In this document: in pieces, positions 44,399 to 54,054 of the stretch
How positions within the stretch are numbered: the stretch's first letter is position 1
Layout of the letters: every line of letters begins with the position of its first letter
NCBI RefSeq assembly: GCF_003711205.1
Contig: NZ_CP031013.1
Location: 744,001-808,000, forward strand
Direction: 5' to 3'
Length of the DNA stretch: 64,000 nt
From: Polaromonas sp. SP1
GTDB lineage: Bacteria > Pseudomonadota > Gammaproteobacteria > Burkholderiales > Burkholderiaceae_C
Made by a program: the position numbers and the translations under genes
Notes under the pieces: model-generated
The model's database searches: none
Told to the model about the DNA's origin: nothing
What the model saw: only the letters and a program-made list of their open reading frames with translations

Positions 44399-46078
44399 GT
44401 CGCGCAACTCGCGGCGAAGAATTTTGCCGACAGGCGTCTTGGGCAGGTCGGTGCGGAACTCGACCACCTTGGGCTGTTTGTAGCCGGTCAGGTTGGCCTT
44501 GCAGTATTCGCGCACCTGGGCTTCGGTGAGGTCGGGGTTTTTCTTGACGATGACCAGCTTCACAGCTTCGCCGGATTTGTCGTCGGCCACGCCCACACAG
44601 GCGCATTCCATCACGCCGTCGAGCTTGGCCACCACGTCTTCGATCTCGTTCGGGTAGACATTGAAGCCGCTGACCAGGATCATGTCCTTCTTGCGGTCGA
44701 CGATCTTGAAGAAGCCGTTCTCGTCGAGCACGCCGATGTCGCCGGACTTGAAGTAGCCGTCGGGCGTCATGACCTTGGCGGTTTCGTCGGGGCGCTGCCA
44801 GTAGCCGGCCATGACCTGCGGGCCCTTGATGGCGATCTCGCCGGGCTGGCCTTGCGGCACTTCGTTGCCGTCATCGTCGAGCAGTTTGAAGTACGTGCCG
44901 GGAATCGGCACGCCGATGGTGCCGGTGAAGGCCTTGCTGTTGGTCGGGTTGCAACTGGCAGAAGGCGAGGTTTCCGACAGGCCGTAGCCTTCGCAGACCG
45001 GGCAGCCGGTTTTCTCAAGCCAGAGCTTGGCCACCGCGCTTTGCACGGCCATGCCGCCGCCCAGCGAAATCTTCAGGTGCGACCAGTCGACCGTGTTGAA
45101 GTCGGGGTGGTTGGCCAGTCCGTTGAAAAGCGTGTTGACCGCAGGGAAGCTGTTGACCTTGTGCTTGGCCAGCTCCTTGAGGACGGCCGGCAAATCGCGC
45201 GGATTCGGGATCAGGATGTTTTTGCCGCCGGTGCGCATGCCCAGCATCATGTTCACCGTGAAAGCGAAGATGTGATACAGAGGCAGCGCGCAGACATAGG
45301 TGGGTTGCTGGTCGGCGGACATGCCGGCCATGGCCGGGCCGTTCCAGGCTTCGGACTGCAGCACGTTGGCGATCACGTTGCGGTGCAGCAGCACGGCGCC
45401 CTTGGAAACGCCGGTGGTGCCGCCGGTGTATTGCAGCACGGCCACGTCGTCAGGCTTGATGTCGGGACGCTTGAGCGTCAGGCGCGTGCCCTGCGCCACT
45501 GCGTCGTTAAAGCGCACGGCGCCCGGCAGGTTGAAAGCCGGCACCATCTTCTTGACATTGCGCACCACGTAGTTGACCAGCGCGCCCTTGAGCATGCCCA
45601 GCTGGTCGCCCATGGCGCACAGAACCACGTGCTTGACCGGGGTGGCGGCGATGCACTGCTCCAGCGTGTTGGCGAAGTTTTCAATAATGACGATCGCCTT
45701 GGAGCCCGAGTCCTTGAGCTGGTGCTCCAGTTCGCGCGGGGTGTACAGCGGGTTGACATTGACCACCACATAGCCGGCGCGCAGGATGGCGGCCACGGCC
45801 ACCGGGTACTGCGGCACGTTGGGCATCATGATGGCGACGCGGTCGCCCTTGGCCAGGCCCAGGCTTTGCAAATAGGCGCCGAAGGCCTGCGACAGGCTGT
45901 CGGTCTGGCCGAAAGTGACGTCCTTGCCCATGAAGCTGTAGGCGACGCGGCTGCCGTGTTTCTTGAAGCTTTCCTCCATCAAGGCGACCAGCGACGGGTA
46001 CTGGGACGCGTCGATATCGGTTGGAACGCCCGGCGGATAGGCTTTGAGCCATGGGCGGTCAAGGGTCGCTGCATTCAT
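44390..46078 (-). CDS. fadD: Long-chain-fatty-acid--CoA ligase
   Basis: Activates fatty acids with ATP and CoA at the inner membrane for beta-oxidation. The 562-aa protein, nearly the length of E. coli FadD, has the AMP-binding signature YTGGTTGVSKGAVLLHRN, GYGLSETSP, YFKSGDIGVLDENGFFKIVDR and the catalytic lysine near the end in KTPVGKILRREL. ATG 46078 is chosen because GGAG lies 9 nt upstream; ATGs at 46093 and 46123 are in frame too. Confidence 0.93.
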   Translation of the reverse strand: MNAATLDRPWLKAYPPGVPTDIDASQYPSLVALMEESFKKHGSRVAYSFMGKDVTFGQTDSLSQAFGAYLQSLGLAKGDRVAIMMPNVPQYPVAVAAILRAGYVVVNVNPLYTPRELEHQLKDSGSKAIVIIENFANTLEQCIAATPVKHVVLCAMGDQLGMLKGALVNYVVRNVKKMVPAFNLPGAVRFNDAVAQGTRLTLKRPDIKPDDVAVLQYTGGTTGVSKGAVLLHRNVIANVLQSEAWNGPAMAGMSADQQPTYVCALPLYHIFAFTVNMMLGMRTGGKNILIPNPRDLPAVLKELAKHKVNSFPAVNTLFNGLANHPDFNTVDWSHLKISLGGGMAVQSAVAKLWLEKTGCPVCEGYGLSETSPSASCNPTNSKAFTGTIGVPIPGTYFKLLDDDGNEVPQGQPGEIAIKGPQVMAGYWQRPDETAKVMTPDGYFKSGDIGVLDENGFFKIVDRKKDMILVSGFNVYPNEIEDVVAKLDGVMECACVGVADDKSGEAVKLVIVKKNPDLTEAQVREYCKANLTGYKQPKVVEFRTDLPKTPVGKILRRELRDKK

Positions 46079-46204
46079 GTTTGTCTTCTCCATTACGTGT
46101 TGCTTACTGCCATGGATTCTCATGGCGTGCCCTCTTCGTGGCTATTGCGTTTTCCCTAGGAAACCCGGGAAATCAGGAGGGAAAGCTCTCTAAATTGAGA
46201 GGCG

Positions 46205-46249
46205 CCCGCGGCGCAAGGCCGCGGGAAGCCCCGGCAGGCGTGAGCCTGC
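46205..46249 (-). terminator. Tandem hairpins after pntB
   Basis: CCCGCGGC (46205-46212) with GCCGCGGG (46218-46225), and GCAGGC (46234-46239) with GCCTGC (46244-46249). They lie within 60 nt past the pntB stop but lack a T-tract, so a Rho-aided or 3' stabilising role is as likely as intrinsic termination. Confidence 0.4.
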
Positions 46250-46264
46250 GCTCAGGCTTTTGGG

Positions 46265-47689
46265 TTACTCGATGGCCTTGCCCATGTCTTCGATCACCTT
46301 TTTGGCGTCGCCGAACACCATCATGGTCTTGTCCATGTAGAAGAGTTCGTTGTCCAGGCCCGCATAGCCGGCCGCCATCGAGCGCTTGTTGACAATGACG
46401 GTCTTGGCCTTGTAGGCCTCCAGGATGGGCATGCCGTAAATGGCGCTGCCCTTGACGTGCGCGGCCGGGTTCACCACGTCGTTGGCGCCCAGGATGATGG
46501 CGACGTCGGCCTGGCCGAACTCGGCGTTGATATCTTCCATTTCATGCACCTGGTCGTAAGGCACTTCGGCCTCGGCCAGCAGCACGTTCATGTGGCCCGG
46601 CATGCGGCCTGCCACAGGGTGAATCGCGTACTTGACGTTGACGCCCTTCTCAGTGAGCTTTTGCGCCAGTTCCTTGACGGAATGCTGGGCGCGTGCCACG
46701 GCCAGGCCGTAGCCCGGCACGATGATCACGGTCTCGGCATTGCCCAGGATGAAAGCCGCGTCATCGGCAGAGCCCGACTTGACGGGGCGCTGCTCTTTGG
46801 CGCCTGCGGCGGCCGTGCCGGCCTCACCGCCGAAGCCGCCCAGGATCACGTTGAAGAAGGAGCGGTTCATCGCCTTGCACATGATGTACGAGAGGATGGC
46901 GCCCGACGAGCCGACCAGCGAGCCCGCAATGATCAGCATGGAGTTGTTGAGCGAAAAACCGATGCCGGCCGCGGCCCAGCCCGAGTAGCTATTGAGCATG
47001 GACACCACCACCGGCATGTCGGCGCCGCCGATCGGGATGATGATCAGCACGCCCATCACGAAGGCCAGCGCCAGCATCGCGAAAAACGCGGGCCAGCTGC
47101 CCGTGAACATGAACACCAGCCCCAGGCCGATGGTGATAAGGCCCAGCACCAGGTTCAGCTTGTGCTGGCCGGCGAACTGTACCGGCGCACCCTGGAACAG
47201 ACGGAACTTGTAGGTGCCCGACAGCTTGCCGAAGGCGATCACCGAGCCGCTGAAGGTGATGGCGCCAATGGCCGCGCCGAGGAAGAGCTCCAGCCGGTTG
47301 CCGGTGGGGATAGGGCTGCCTTTGGGCGCGATGCCGAAAGCGTAGGGCTCGGCCACCGCGGCCACGGCGATAAAGACCGCGGCCAGGCCGATCATGCTGT
47401 GAAAGAACGCCACCAGCTCGGGCATCTTGGTCATCTCGACCGTCTTGGCGCGCCAGGCGCCATAGCCCCCGCCGACCACCAGGCCCAGCAGGACGTAACC
47501 CATGCCCAGGGCCTTGCCGCCCGAGATTTCGACGATTAGTGCGGCCGTGGTCAGCGCGGCAATCGCCATGCCGACCATGCCGAACAGGTTGCCGCGGATC
47601 GAACTGGTGGGGTGTGACAGGCCCTTGAGCGCCTGGATAAAACAAACAGAAGCCACCAGGTACAGCAGCGTGACGAGGTTCATGCTCAT
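46265..47689 (-). CDS. pntB: NAD(P) transhydrogenase subunit beta
   Basis: Membrane and NADP(H)-binding subunit of the proton-translocating transhydrogenase, which makes NADPH at the cost of proton-motive force. The 474-aa protein has about eight N-terminal helices (MSMNLVTLLYLVASVCFIQALKG and on), then the dIII domain: VIIVPGYGLAVARAQHSVKEL, HPVAGRMPGHMNVLLAEA, ILGANDVVNPAA and KRSMAAGYAGLDNELFY. Overlaps the small alpha-2 gene by 4 nt. Confidence 0.95.
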   Translation of the reverse strand: MSMNLVTLLYLVASVCFIQALKGLSHPTSSIRGNLFGMVGMAIAALTTAALIVEISGGKALGMGYVLLGLVVGGGYGAWRAKTVEMTKMPELVAFFHSMIGLAAVFIAVAAVAEPYAFGIAPKGSPIPTGNRLELFLGAAIGAITFSGSVIAFGKLSGTYKFRLFQGAPVQFAGQHKLNLVLGLITIGLGLVFMFTGSWPAFFAMLALAFVMGVLIIIPIGGADMPVVVSMLNSYSGWAAAGIGFSLNNSMLIIAGSLVGSSGAILSYIMCKAMNRSFFNVILGGFGGEAGTAAAGAKEQRPVKSGSADDAAFILGNAETVIIVPGYGLAVARAQHSVKELAQKLTEKGVNVKYAIHPVAGRMPGHMNVLLAEAEVPYDQVHEMEDINAEFGQADVAIILGANDVVNPAAHVKGSAIYGMPILEAYKAKTVIVNKRSMAAGYAGLDNELFYMDKTMMVFGDAKKVIEDMGKAIE

Positions 47690-48012
47690 TTGGCGGCTCC
47701 TTCAGCAGGCGCGGCGGCTTTCTTGTCTTTCTTGCGGAACATCTCCAGCATCCGGCGCGTGACCAGGAAGCCGCCGAAGATGTTGACGGCCGCCAGTGCC
47801 ACGGCCAGCACGCCCATGGTTTTGCCCAGCGGCGTTTCGGTCAGTGCGGCCGCGAGCATCGCGCCCACGATCACGATGGCCGAGATCGCATTGGTCACCG
47901 CCATCAGCGGCGTGTGAAGGGCCGGCGTGACGGTCCACACCACGTGGTAACCCACGTAAATGGCCAGTACAAAAATAATCAGGTTGATGAGGGTGGGTGA
48001 CACTGCATCCAT
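47686..48012 (-). CDS. pntAB: NAD(P) transhydrogenase subunit alpha part 2
   Basis: Small membrane part of the split alpha subunit, 108 aa. About three helices are visible (LINLIIFVLAIYVGYHVVW, AISAIVIVGAMLAAAL, MGVLAVALAAVNIFGGFLVT), ending in a basic Lys-rich tail. In E. coli these helices are fused to the NAD-binding domain; the split form is common in proteobacteria such as Rhodospirillum. GGAG precedes the ATG at 48012. Confidence 0.92.
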   Translation of the reverse strand: MDAVSPTLINLIIFVLAIYVGYHVVWTVTPALHTPLMAVTNAISAIVIVGAMLAAALTETPLGKTMGVLAVALAAVNIFGGFLVTRRMLEMFRKKDKKAAAPAEGAAK

Positions 48013-48089
48013 GGTCTTCTCCGTGAGGGACTGCGCGGGCATGAACCCGGCCATCCGATTAAATTCAATTGAGCCGATTGATCCGGGGG

Positions 48090-49205
48090 TTACTTCTTCT
48101 TGACCTCGCCGCCCTGCGTCATCAGGCAGGCGGCGACGATGTCATCTTCCAGGTCGACATTGAGCGTGCCTTCCTTGGTGATGATGAGCTTGAGGAAATC
48201 GAGCAGGTTGCGGGCATAGAGCGCGCTGGCGTCCGCCGCGACGAGGGCCGGCACATTGGTCTGGCCGATCAGCGTCACGCCGTGCTTGACGACGGTCTTG
48301 CCGGGCTCGGTCAGCGGGCAGTTGCCGCCTTGCGGTGCGGCCAGGTCGACGATCACGCTGCCGGGTTTCATGGCCTTGACCATGTCTTCGGTGACCAGCA
48401 CGGGTGCGGGGCGGCCCGGGATCAGTGCGGTGGTGATGACGACATCGGCTTGCGCGACGCGCTTGGCGACTTCGGCCTTTTGCCGCTCGAGCCAGCTTGG
48501 CGGCATGGGCTTGGCATAACCGCCCACACCGACGGCGGCTTCGCGCTCTTCGTCGGTTTCGTAGGGCACGTCGATGAACTTGCCGCCCAGGGATTCGACT
48601 TGTTCTTTCACGCTGGGGCGCACGTCGCTGGCCTCAATCACAGCGCCCAGGCGCTTGGCGGTGGCAATCGCCTGCAGGCCGGCCACACCGACGCCGAGGA
48701 TTACCACGCGTGCCGCCTTGACCGTGCCGGCCGCCGTCATCAGCATGGGGAAGAAGCGCTGGTATTCAGCCGCGGCCATCATCACGGCCTTGTAGCCGGC
48801 AATGTTGGCTTGCGACGAGAGCACGTCCATGCTTTGCGCGCGGCTGGTGCGCGGCGCGGCTTCAAGGGCAAAGGAAGTGAGCTGTGCTGCCGCCAGGCGC
48901 TGCAGGCCTGCGGCATCGAAGGGGTTGAGCATGCCGACCAGGACACCGCCGGATTTGGCCAGGCCCATTTCGCTGTCGAGCGGGCAGCGCACCTTGAGCA
49001 CGATGTCGGCGCCGTAAGCGCCCGCCGCATCGGTGATCTCCGCGCCGACAGCCGTGTAAGCCTCGTCGGGAACGCTGGCGGCGACGCCGGCGCCCGATTG
49101 CACACGGACGGTGTGCCCTTGGGCCTTGAGCTTTTTGGCCGTTTCGGGCGTGATGGCGACGCGTGTTTCTCCGGCCGTGATTTCGGCGGGTACCCCAATG
49201 AGCAT
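48090..49205 (-). CDS. pntAA: NAD(P) transhydrogenase subunit alpha part 1
   Basis: Soluble NAD(H)-binding dI subunit, 371 aa, related to alanine dehydrogenase. It starts MLIGVPAEITAGETRVAITPE, has SSQANIAGYKAVMMAA, the Rossmann motif VVILGVGVAGLQAIATAKRLG, and VIVDLAAPQGGNCPLTEPG. First gene of the pntAA-pntAB-pntB operon; 77 nt separate it from pntAB. Confidence 0.95.
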   Translation of the reverse strand: MLIGVPAEITAGETRVAITPETAKKLKAQGHTVRVQSGAGVAASVPDEAYTAVGAEITDAAGAYGADIVLKVRCPLDSEMGLAKSGGVLVGMLNPFDAAGLQRLAAAQLTSFALEAAPRTSRAQSMDVLSSQANIAGYKAVMMAAAEYQRFFPMLMTAAGTVKAARVVILGVGVAGLQAIATAKRLGAVIEASDVRPSVKEQVESLGGKFIDVPYETDEEREAAVGVGGYAKPMPPSWLERQKAEVAKRVAQADVVITTALIPGRPAPVLVTEDMVKAMKPGSVIVDLAAPQGGNCPLTEPGKTVVKHGVTLIGQTNVPALVAADASALYARNLLDFLKLIITKEGTLNVDLEDDIVAACLMTQGGEVKKK

Positions 49206-49390
49206 GGGTCTCTCCTCAGTACGTTGGTGTTGGTTTGGTTGACGTCAGCCCAGGGCGGGCTTGCGCGCGATCTGTCTCGGTGTCTGGTGTCTGCGAGTCC
49301 GTTTTTGTACCTGTCATGAAGCTTACATGAGATTTTTGCAATTTTTTGTCAGGGGAGTCTATAGTTTTTGACCCACATCAAGACACGCAT

Positions 49391-49440
49391 AAAAATAGCC
49401 CCACCGGCCCTGATGTGGCGGGTGGGGCTGGGCTTGTTGC
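49391..49440 (-). terminator. Intrinsic terminator of mmsA
   Basis: AGCCCCACC (49398-49406) pairs with GGTGGGGCT (49432-49440); on the minus strand the stem is followed by ATTTTTA. It starts 15 nt past the mmsA stop. The rest of the 249-bp gap to pntAA must hold the pnt promoter; a CTGACA with CATGTA 17 nt on (minus strand) is a weak candidate. Confidence 0.75.
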
Positions 49441-49454
49441 GGCTTGCCGGTGGG

Positions 49455-50987
49455 TTACTTTGCGGTGGGCATCACGAACTCGGCGCCTTTGCCGATGCTC
49501 TCGGGCCAGCGCTGCATGATGGACTTCTGCTTCGTATAAAAGCGCACGCCTTCTTCGCCGTAGGCATGCATGTCGCCAAAGAGGCTTTTCTTCCAGCCGC
49601 CGAAGCCGTGCCAGGCCATGGGCACCGGGATGGGCACGTTGATGCCGACCATGCCGACCTGGATGCGGCGGCTGAATTCGCGCGCCACATGGCCGTCGCG
49701 GGTAAAGCAGCTCACGCCGTTGCCGAACTCATGGGCGTTGATCAGGTTCACCGCTTCGGCAAAGTCCTTCACGCGCACGCAGCCCAGCACCGGGCCGAAG
49801 ATCTCTTCCTTATAGATGCGCATATCGGGCGTGACGTGGTCGAACAGCGTGCCGCCCATCCAGAAGCCCTTGTCGCAGCCCGGGCCGGCCTTGGCGCCGG
49901 TGAAGGTGCGGCCGTCCACCAGCAGCTTGGCGCCTTCTTTCACGCCCGTGTCGATGTAGCCGGTGATGCGCTGGTGCGCCGCCGAGGTAACGATGGGGCC
50001 CATCTCGGCGTCGAGCTCCACGCCGTTCTTGATGACCAGCGTTTTGGCGCGTGCCTCGAGCATGGGGATGAGCTTGTCGGCCACATTGCCGACCAGCACG
50101 GCCACCGAGATCGCCATGCAGCGCTCGCCGGCTGAGCCGTAGCCTGCGCCGATCAGGGCGTCCACCGCCTGCGCCAGGTCGGCGTCGGGCATGACCACCA
50201 TGTGGTTCTTGGCGCCGCCCAGGGCCTGCACACGTTTGCCGTGGCGCGCGCCGGTCTCATAGATGTAGTTGGCGATCGGCGTAGAGCCGACAAAGGACAC
50301 GGCCTTCACGTCCGGGTGCACCAGCAGCGCGTCGACCGCTTCCTTGTCGCCTTGCACCACGTTGAAGACGCCGTCCGGCAGGCCGGCCTGCTTGAGCAGA
50401 TCGGCCATGAAGAGGCTGGGGCTGGGGTCAATCGGGCTGGGCTTGAGGACAAAGCAGTTGCCGGCCGCAATCGCCACCGGGAACATCCACATCGGCACCA
50501 TCACCGGAAAGTTGAACGGCGTGATGCCGGCCACCACACCCAGCGGCTGGCGCAGCGTCCAGTTGTCGATGCCGGTAGAGACCTGGTCGGTGAAGTCGCC
50601 CTTGAGCAGTTGCGGGATGCCGCAGGCGAATTCCACGATGTCGATGCCGCGCGAGACCTCGCCTTGCGCATCGGTGAAGACCTTGCCGTGTTCGGCCGTG
50701 ATCATGTGGGCCAGCTTGTCCTTGTTCTGGTTGAGCAGTTCCAGGAACTTGAACATCACGCGCGCGCGGCGCAGCGGCGGCAGGTCGGACCAGGCCGGGA
50801 AAGCCGCCTGCGCGGAGGCCACGGCGGCGTCCACTTCCGCCGTGCTGGCCAGCGCCACATGGCCAGACACCGCGCCGGTGGCCGGGTTAAAGACTTCCTG
50901 GCTGCGGCCCGACGTGGGTGCAGTGACGCGGCCGTTGAGGTAGTGGCCGATGGTGGCTTGCGAAGCAGTGGCGGGCGATAAAGACAT
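49455..50987 (-). CDS. mmsA: CoA-acylating methylmalonate-semialdehyde dehydrogenase
   Basis: Oxidises methylmalonate semialdehyde to propionyl-CoA in valine (and inositol) breakdown. The 510-aa ALDH has the family's [19 protein letters not shown] segment, [14 protein letters not shown], the nucleophile Cys in [11 protein letters not shown], and [19 protein letters not shown]. The GERCMA and FNFPVMVP patterns are diagnostic for MmsA. AGAGGA lies before ATG 50987. Divergent from a LysR gene, which may control it. Confidence 0.93.
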   Translation of the reverse strand: MSLSPATASQATIGHYLNGRVTAPTSGRSQEVFNPATGAVSGHVALASTAEVDAAVASAQAAFPAWSDLPPLRRARVMFKFLELLNQNKDKLAHMITAEHGKVFTDAQGEVSRGIDIVEFACGIPQLLKGDFTDQVSTGIDNWTLRQPLGVVAGITPFNFPVMVPMWMFPVAIAAGNCFVLKPSPIDPSPSLFMADLLKQAGLPDGVFNVVQGDKEAVDALLVHPDVKAVSFVGSTPIANYIYETGARHGKRVQALGGAKNHMVVMPDADLAQAVDALIGAGYGSAGERCMAISVAVLVGNVADKLIPMLEARAKTLVIKNGVELDAEMGPIVTSAAHQRITGYIDTGVKEGAKLLVDGRTFTGAKAGPGCDKGFWMGGTLFDHVTPDMRIYKEEIFGPVLGCVRVKDFAEAVNLINAHEFGNGVSCFTRDGHVAREFSRRIQVGMVGINVPIPVPMAWHGFGGWKKSLFGDMHAYGEEGVRFYTKQKSIMQRWPESIGKGAEFVMPTAK

Positions 50988-51100
50988 GGGGAATCCTCTG
51001 GAGATGGCCTGGCAGTTGAAGTGGGCACCCACAAAGGGGCGGCTTGATGGCAGTCTAGGCGCGCAAGCCCGAATTGATAATGCCCTCTTTTGTGATTACA

Positions 51101-51120
51101 TTGTTCATATTGCTGAACAA
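51101..51120. promoter_or_regulatory. Inverted repeat in the mmsA/LysR divergent region
   Basis: TTGTTCA-TATTGC-TGAACAA is a perfect 7-6-7 inverted repeat, 33 bp before the LysR start and 114 bp before mmsA. Its T-rich/A-rich arms and location fit a LysR recognition site controlling both genes. Confidence 0.55.
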
Positions 51121-51152
51121 TCAATCGCCGAAGTGGCTTAAACGGCTTACCC

Positions 51153-52112
51153 ATGTCTTCCGACCAGCTTTCCCCCCTTGTGGCCGACCTCCACCTGCTC
51201 ACGGTGCTGGCCGCCACCCGCAGTTTTACCGAGACGGCGCGCCGCCTGGGCGCCTCCAAGGCCTCGGTCAGCATGCGCATCAGCGAGCTGGAGCGCGCCG
51301 CCGGCGTGATGCTGGTGCGGCGCACCACACGTTCGGTCGGCCTGACGGAGGCCGGCCAGCAGCTGGTCAACGGCATGCAGCCGGCCTTTAACCGGATCAG
51401 CGAGAGCTTCACCGCCGTCAAGGACCTGGTGGGAACGCCGCGCGGACTGGTGCGCGTCACGGCGCCGGTCGCCTTGGGGCGCCAGCACCTGGCGCCCTTT
51501 GTGGCGGCTTTCCTCAAGCGCTTTCCCGAGATCCACATCGAGCTCGAGTTGACCGACCGCTTTGTCAACCTGGCCAACGAGGGTTTCGACCTGGCCATAA
51601 GGCACACCAACGCCCCACCTGACACCCATGTGGCCTGGGTGCTGTGCGAAACACGCTCCATCCTGCTGGCCAGCCCGGATTACCTGGCGCGGCGCGGCAC
51701 GCCGGCGCAGCCGTCCGAACTGGCCGGCCACGACTGCCTGCTCTACCTGGGCAACCACAACGCAGCCACCACCTGGACCTTTGTGCGCAGCGGCAAGCGA
51801 AAGTCCCGCGAGCAGGTAGGCGTAACGGTGACCGGCACCCTCAAGGCCAACAACAGCGAGGTGTTGCGCGAGGCCCTGGTGGCGGGCCTGGGCATCGGCC
51901 TGCTGCCGGACTTCAGCGCCACCACGGCCAGCGGCCCGCCGCTGGTTCAGGTGCTGCCCGACTGGCAGGTGCAAGGCTTTTTCGGTGAGCGCATCTACGC
52001 CTTGAGGCCCTGGTCGCCGCAGGTGCCGAAGGCAGTGCAATGCCTGGTCGAGCATTTGCGGGAGAGTTTTGCCGGCGGCTTTGGTGCCGCGGCGCAAAAG
52101 CCCGCGGGATGA
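51153..52112 (+). CDS. LysR-family transcriptional regulator
   Basis: A 319-aa LysR-type regulator. The N-terminal helix-turn-helix is clear (LLTVLAATRSFTETARRLGASKASVSMRI in outline, residues about 14-43); the C-terminal effector domain has the usual SELAGHDCLLY and EALVAGLGIGLLPDF segments. Divergent transcription from mmsA with a palindrome between suggests control of valine catabolism; the effector is unknown. Confidence 0.9.
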   Translation: MSSDQLSPLVADLHLLTVLAATRSFTETARRLGASKASVSMRISELERAAGVMLVRRTTRSVGLTEAGQQLVNGMQPAFNRISESFTAVKDLVGTPRGLVRVTAPVALGRQHLAPFVAAFLKRFPEIHIELELTDRFVNLANEGFDLAIRHTNAPPDTHVAWVLCETRSILLASPDYLARRGTPAQPSELAGHDCLLYLGNHNAATTWTFVRSGKRKSREQVGVTVTGTLKANNSEVLREALVAGLGIGLLPDFSATTASGPPLVQVLPDWQVQGFFGERIYALRPWSPQVPKAVQCLVEHLRESFAGGFGAAAQKPAG

Positions 52113-52188
52113 CGGCCGGCCCTGCCCATCCGGCCATGGCAAAAATACCCGCCGGGTTTGTCACACGCCCCACCGATAATCCCCACCC

Positions 52189-52698
52189 ATGAATACACGA
52201 TGGAAACCCAGCGTCACGGTCGCTGCGGTGATAGAAAAAACGATAGACGGCGTCTCGAAATTCCTGCTGGTCGAGGAGGAAACCCGGGACGGCCTGAAGC
52301 TCAACAACCCCGCCGGCCACCTGGATCCGGGCGAAAGCCCGATACAGGGCTGCGCCCGCGAGACGCTGGAAGAAACCGCCTTTCACTTCAAGCCGACCGA
52401 GATCGTCGGTGTGTACCTGTCCCGCTTCGAGCGCGCCGTGCCCGGGCAGGACGAGCCGATGGACATTACCTACCTGCGTTTTGCCTTTTGCGGCGAACTC
52501 GGTGAGCACGTGGCCGGCCAGGCGCTGGACGAAGGCATCGTGCGCACCGTGTGGCTCACGGCCGACGAAATCCGGGCCAGCGTCCCCATGCACCGCAGCC
52601 CCTTGCTGCTGACCTGCATGGAAGACTACCTGGCGGGCAAGCGCTACCCGATGGCGCTGGTGACGACCGACCCCAGCGTGTACCAGCCCCGGGGCTGA
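52189..52698 (+). CDS. nudJ: Nudix hydrolase, NudJ-like phosphatase
   Basis: A 169-aa Nudix protein. The box GHLDPGESPIQGCARETLEE fits GX5EX7RE-UXEE, but the following Gly is Ala (EETAF) and the U after RE is Thr. NudJ of E. coli, a thiamine pyrophosphate/nucleotide phosphatase, also sits directly before mnmA, so position supports the name. Starts MNTRWKPSVTVAAVIEK. Upstream of mnmA by 79 nt. Confidence 0.84.
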   Translation: MNTRWKPSVTVAAVIEKTIDGVSKFLLVEEETRDGLKLNNPAGHLDPGESPIQGCARETLEETAFHFKPTEIVGVYLSRFERAVPGQDEPMDITYLRFAFCGELGEHVAGQALDEGIVRTVWLTADEIRASVPMHRSPLLLTCMEDYLAGKRYPMALVTTDPSVYQPRG

Positions 52699-52777
52699 AA
52701 CGCGCTTTTCCCGCGCCCCCGGGGCGCCATCATCCCCGCAAACCCACCGTGATTGGGCGCGCGGGGATAATTAGCCC

Positions 52778-54001
52778 ATGGCTAATAAAGGCACATCCGC
52801 GCAGCGGATCGTTGTGGGTTTGAGCGGAGGCGTGGACTCCGCGGTGACCGCGCACCTGCTCAAACAGCAGGGCCACGAGGTCATCGGCATCTTCATGAAG
52901 AACTGGGAAGATGACGACGACAGCGAGTTCTGCTCATCCAACATCGATTTTGTCGACGCCGCTGCGGTGGCCGACGTGATCGGCATCGAGATCGAGCACG
53001 TCAACTTCGCCGCCGACTACAAAGACCGCGTGTTTGCCGAGTTCCTGCGCGAATACCAGGCCGGCCGCACGCCCAACCCCGACATCCTGTGCAACGCCGA
53101 GATCAAGTTCAAGGCGTTTTTAGACCACGCGATGCGCCTGGGCGCCGAAAAAATCGCCACCGGGCACTATGCGCGGGTGCGCCACAACGAAGCCACCGGC
53201 CTGCACGAGCTGCTCAAGGGCCTGGACCCGGCCAAAGACCAGAGCTACTTTTTGCACCGCCTGAACCAGGCGCAGTTGGCCAAAACGCTGTTCCCCGTGG
53301 GCGAGTTGCACAAGACCGAAGTGCGCCGCATCGCCGACGAGATCGGCCTGCCGAACGCGAAGAAAAAAGACTCCACCGGCATTTGTTTTATCGGTGAGCG
53401 GCCCTTCCGCGAGTTTTTGAACCGCTACATCGCCAAGGAACCCGGCCCCATCAAGAACGACAAGGGCCGCGTGCTGGGTGAGCATGTCGGTTTGTCGTTC
53501 TACACGCTGGGCCAGCGCCAGGGCCTGGGCATTGGCGGCGTGAAGGCCAAAGGCGCCGAACTCAAGGCGGCGCAGGCGCGCGGCCAACGCGGCGTTGGCG
53601 AGCACGAACCGTGGTTTGTGGCGCGCAAGGACCTGGACACCAACACCCTGTGGGTGGTGCAAGGCCATGAGCACCCGTGGCTGCAATCGACCGTGTTGCA
53701 GGCGCAGGACTGCAGCTGGGTGGCCGGCCACGCACCGGCGCCCGGCGCCATGGCGGCCAAGGCGCGCTACCGGCAGGCCGACGCGGCGTGCGTGTTGAGC
53801 AGCGGCGCAGGCGCCACCTGCGAGCTGACGTTTACCGATGCCCAATGGGCGGTCACGCCGGGGCAGTCGGCCGTGCTGTACCAGGGCGGTGTGTGCCTGG
53901 GCGGCGGTGTGATTGCCGCCAGCAATGTGCAGAACCTGCCGGCCGCGCCGGTCAAGGCGGTCTCGCCTGATTTCAAGCGAAATCAGGCTCTAGCCCAATA
54001 A
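52778..54001 (+). CDS. mnmA: tRNA-specific 2-thiouridylase
   Basis: Adds sulfur to U34 of tRNA-Lys, Glu and Gln. The 407-aa protein has the PP-loop [15 protein letters not shown], the target segment [13 protein letters not shown], the nucleophile Cys in [13 protein letters not shown] and the second Cys in [17 protein letters not shown]. It is longer than E. coli MnmA (368 aa), mainly by an Ala/Gly/Lys-rich insertion near residues 250-280 and a short tail. The last residues (NQALAQ) are encoded by an interspersed repeat. Confidence 0.95.
   Translation: MANKGTSAQRIVVGLSGGVDSAVTAHLLKQQGHEVIGIFMKNWEDDDDSEFCSSNIDFVDAAAVADVIGIEIEHVNFAADYKDRVFAEFLREYQAGRTPNPDILCNAEIKFKAFLDHAMRLGAEKIATGHYARVRHNEATGLHELLKGLDPAKDQSYFLHRLNQAQLAKTLFPVGELHKTEVRRIADEIGLPNAKKKDSTGICFIGERPFREFLNRYIAKEPGPIKNDKGRVLGEHVGLSFYTLGQRQGLGIGGVKAKGAELKAAQARGQRGVGEHEPWFVARKDLDTNTLWVVQGHEHPWLQSTVLQAQDCSWVAGHAPAPGAMAAKARYRQADAACVLSSGAGATCELTFTDAQWAVTPGQSAVLYQGGVCLGGGVIAASNVQNLPAAPVKAVSPDFKRNQALAQ
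53966..53987. repeat. Inverted repeat inside the mnmA 3' end
   Basis: CCTGATTT at 53966-53973 and AAATCAGG at 53980-53987 form a perfect 8-bp stem with a 6-nt loop, ending within 14 nt of the stop. It overlaps the right end of repeat copy C. Confidence 0.6.
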
Positions 54002-54034
54002 CCACCTTGGGTTATAGCTCCTGAATTCATAGCA
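53981..54034 (-). repeat. Interspersed repeat, copy C
   Basis: On the minus strand it begins TGCTATGAATTCAGGAGCTAT and ends GGGCTAGAGCCTGATT. It has the same head and tail as copy A, in opposite orientation. It covers the mnmA stop codon and most of the 53-bp gap to the convergent MipA-like gene. Confidence 0.65.
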
Positions 54035-54054
54035 AACCGGGTTTGACCGAAGGC

